A DNA stretch of 64,000 nucleotides from Paracoccus onchidii (GTDB lineage Bacteria; Pseudomonadota; Alphaproteobacteria; Rhodobacterales; Rhodobacteraceae): the NCBI RefSeq assembly GCF_028294535.1, contig NZ_JAQBIE010000013.1:1-64000 (forward strand). Direction: 5' to 3'. A program made the translations under genes and the position numbers. Shown one piece after another: positions 62,068 through 64,000 of the stretch; the first letter of the stretch is position 1, and each line of letters begins with the position of its first letter. Under the pieces are notes generated by a model. That model saw only the letters and a list, made by a program, of their open reading frames with translations, ran no database searches and had not been told where the DNA came from.

Positions 62068-63630
62068 ATGTTCCGATCGCTTGCAACCTCGTCTCTTGCC
62101 CTGATTGCGGGCGCATCGCCCCTGCTGGCCGAGGTTTCGCCCGCCGAGGTCTGGGAAAATCTGGACCGTTATTATTCGGATATGGGATATCAGGTCACCA
62201 CCGGCAGCCGCGATGAGGCCGGCAGCACGCTGACCCTGACCGATGTCGAGGTCGCCTCCAAGGGCGAGGCGGAAGAAGTCACCATCGCAATTCCCAAGAT
62301 GACCTTGCAGGAAACGGGCGATGCGAAGGTCAGAACCGTCATCGAAGGCGAGGTGACCGCCAATATGACGACGCATATCGAAGGTCAGGATGATGTCAGC
62401 GCGCAGGCGGTCATCGCGATGCCCTCGAACGAGATGCTGTCCTCTGGTGACGCCGATGACATGCTGCATGAACTGACCTATCCGTCGGTCACGATCACCG
62501 CCCGGTTTGACGAGGTGGATGATCCCGACGCCGCGGAAATGCCCGTCACCGTCACCTTGAACGACATGACCGGCGAATACCGCAGCCGCGCGGGTGACGG
62601 CGCCGAATCCACCTATGACATGGCCGTTGCCGGCCTCGACCTTGTTCTCAGCCTTGCCGATAACGGAACCGAGGAAACCGGCGCCGGTTCGGTCAATGCC
62701 AAGGCGCATATTGACGGCCTGGAAATGGCCGGTCTGATGATCGCGCCGACAGGACAGTTCAACATGGCCGATCAGGCGCATGAGGCGCTGAAATCGGGCA
62801 TGAGCGTCGAAGGCAAGGTGACCATGGGCGCCATAACCGGTGACATGCAGTTCGCGGGAACCGATGCCGATGGCAATCCTCAATCCGGTGCCGCCGCAAT
62901 CCAGACCGAGAAAAGCGAAATCGCCCTGCGCATGTCGCAGGAAGGCATCAGTTATGGCGGCAGCGCCCAGGGATCGACCGCCGAGCTGACCTCGGACGAT
63001 CTGCCGTTCCCGATCAGCTATGCCATTGAAAACGCATCCGCGAATGTGGTGTTCCCGGTCAGTAAATCCGATGAACCGCAGCCCTATCACCTGACCTATG
63101 AACTGTCCGGCCTGACCCTGGCAGAGGGCATCTGGAACCTGTTCGATCCGGAAGGCCAGCTGTCACGCGAACCGGCCAGCCTGATGATCGACCTGGAGGG
63201 CCTGGCACAGATGCGCGAGGACCTGCTGGACCCGGAATTCGGTCAGCGCATGTCCGAGGAAATGGCCGCCATCGAGGAAGGCGCCGCGCCGCCCGCGCAA
63301 ATGCCTGTTCCGTTCCAACCCCAAACCGTCAAGATCAACAAGCTGGCCCTGGACGCTGTCGGCGCCCAGGCCAACGTGTCCGGCGACCTGACCATCCCCG
63401 AAGGTGCCGCGCAGCCGGTGGGCGAGGTGACCGGCACCTTTACCGGCCTGAACGGGCTGCTTGAGGTTCTGGCCAATATGGGCGTGATGCCTCAGGAACA
63501 GCTGATGGGTGCGCGCATGATGATCGCCATGTTTGCCCGCCCCGCAGAAGGCAATCCCGACCAGCTGCAAACCGCGATCGAGTTCCGCGAGGACGGCTCG
63601 ATCTTTGCAAATGGCCAACAGGTCAAGTGA
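62068..63630 (+). CDS. DUF2125-family exported protein
   Basis: A 520 aa protein with a signal peptide (SLATSSLALIAGASPLLA). The body is beta-rich and acidic with repeated TLTDVEV / VTITARFDEV / VTLNDMTGEY-type strands, as in DUF2125 proteins of Alphaproteobacteria. The mature protein should be periplasmic; no function is known. It is followed by a good terminator. Confidence 0.75.
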   Translation: MFRSLATSSLALIAGASPLLAEVSPAEVWENLDRYYSDMGYQVTTGSRDEAGSTLTLTDVEVASKGEAEEVTIAIPKMTLQETGDAKVRTVIEGEVTANMTTHIEGQDDVSAQAVIAMPSNEMLSSGDADDMLHELTYPSVTITARFDEVDDPDAAEMPVTVTLNDMTGEYRSRAGDGAESTYDMAVAGLDLVLSLADNGTEETGAGSVNAKAHIDGLEMAGLMIAPTGQFNMADQAHEALKSGMSVEGKVTMGAITGDMQFAGTDADGNPQSGAAAIQTEKSEIALRMSQEGISYGGSAQGSTAELTSDDLPFPISYAIENASANVVFPVSKSDEPQPYHLTYELSGLTLAEGIWNLFDPEGQLSREPASLMIDLEGLAQMREDLLDPEFGQRMSEEMAAIEEGAAPPAQMPVPFQPQTVKINKLALDAVGAQANVSGDLTIPEGAAQPVGEVTGTFTGLNGLLEVLANMGVMPQEQLMGARMMIAMFARPAEGNPDQLQTAIEFREDGSIFANGQQVK

Positions 63631-63653
63631 TCTGAACATGCGATATTGATACG

Positions 63654-63679
63654 GGGCCGGGCATCTGTCCGGCCCTTTT
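63654..63679 (+). terminator. rho-independent terminator of DUF2125 gene
   Basis: A perfect 7-bp GC stem (GGGCCGG 63654-63660 with CCGGCCC 63669-63675) around an eight-base loop is followed by TTTT. Confidence 0.85.
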
Positions 63680-63735
63680 CATTTGCGCCCGTCACTCTGT
63701 CGCGGGAAAAGGGGGCAAATCCAAGCGAGGGTATG

Positions 63736-64000
63736 ATGGCCAGCAACACAACCGCGAAGAACGACACCGCCGATCTCGGCAATCTGGCCGAGACCCTGAT
63801 CGCGGCCGCCAGAAAGGCAGGCGCCGACGAGGCCGACGCAATGGCCGTGGCCGGTCAGTCGACCAGCATAGACGTAAGAGCCGGCGCTCTGGAACATGCC
63901 GATCGCGCCGAAGCGATCGAAATCGGGCTGCGCGTCCTGATCGGTGGCCGGCAGGCATGTGTTTCGGCTTCGGATCACAGCGCCGCCAGCATCGACGAAA
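63736..64000 (+). CDS. pmbA: TldD/PmbA-family metallopeptidase homologue, 5' end
   Basis: The first 88 codons of a gene cut by the window edge. LAETLIAAARKAGADEADAMAV and ALEHADRAEAIEIGLRVLIGGRQACVSASD are the N-terminal pattern of PmbA/TldE. TldD-TldE form a heterodimeric protease that processes microcin B17 and degrades unfolded peptides; TldE lacks the HExxxH zinc site. The second ATG (63736) is chosen for spacing from GCGAGG; ATG 63733 is the alternative. Confidence 0.85.
   Translation, partial: MASNTTAKNDTADLGNLAETLIAAARKAGADEADAMAVAGQSTSIDVRAGALEHADRAEAIEIGLRVLIGGRQACVSASDHSAASIDE

Noticed and set aside
1..64000. CRISPR array, rRNA operon or replication origin
   Set aside because: No regularly spaced repeats, rRNA signatures, dnaA-box clusters or parAB genes were seen.

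Overview
The window looks like chromosomal DNA of an alphaproteobacterium of the Rhodobacterales, most likely Paracoccus or a close relative. This is inferred from high GC, the regB / senC-regA-hvrA redox-regulator locus, alphaproteobacterial-type AddA/AddB, a fused TsaE-AmgK protein beside MurU, the smr-timA-fxsA-secB cluster and a PutA paired with its own Lrp-type regulator. No rRNA, CRISPR array, intact prophage or replication origin was seen.

Layout. 1-11.4 kb: a gene-free A+C-skewed stretch, rplM-rpsI, a hotdog thioesterase, divergent putR/putA, a PfkB-family sugar kinase with a small zincin, gltX and an oxidoreductase-SelD fusion. 11.4-18.35 kb: a block bounded by tRNA-Met(CAU) and tRNA-Pro(CGG). 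It carries two different decayed IS3-family elements, a KpsS/KpsC-like capsule protein, a GT4 glycosyltransferase, a sulfotransferase and two broken genes, one an ImmA-type peptidase cut at its active-site motif. This is the most foreign-looking part of the window and is read as a degraded surface-polysaccharide island. 18.4-31.4 kb: an EamA transporter, leuB, a two-gene LPS module (LpcC-like GT4 plus a GT29/sialyltransferase-like protein), asd, carbonic anhydrase, an Hpt-like small protein, leucyl aminopeptidase with an NlpC/P60 peptidase, rbfA / phosphodiester glycosidase / truB, dapB and an SH3b protein.

31.5-40.2 kb: a tightly overlapping run tsaE-amgK / murU / addB / addA followed by trxA, joining tRNA modification, peptidoglycan-sugar recycling and recombination repair. 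40.4-45.7 kb: hslVU, a tiny membrane protein, smr-timA (minus) and fxsA, secB and an HD hydrolase (plus). 45.8-50.5 kb: the Reg/Prr regulon core, with hvrA, regA and senC reading left, regB reading right, then a kinase-less PAS protein resembling DivL. 50.5-57.9 kb: glk-tamA-tamB on the minus strand. 58.1-64 kb: a secreted orphan, a polar amino-acid (possibly cystine) ABC operon, a DUF2853 protein, a crotonase-fold protein apparently lacking both catalytic glutamates, a DUF2125 periplasmic protein and the 5' end of pmbA.

Themes. Cell-envelope work dominates: the TamAB outer-membrane translocation module, LPS glycosyltransferases, SecB/FxsA/TimA, and two arms of peptidoglycan recycling (AmgK-MurU for sugars; a PepA-like plus NlpC/P60 pair for peptides). 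Redox control is represented by RegBA/SenC/HvrA. No complete unknown system is obvious. The best leads are the tRNA-bounded sulfated-polysaccharide island with its deletion scar, the LpcC/GT29 pair, the degenerate crotonase and the Hpt-like protein.
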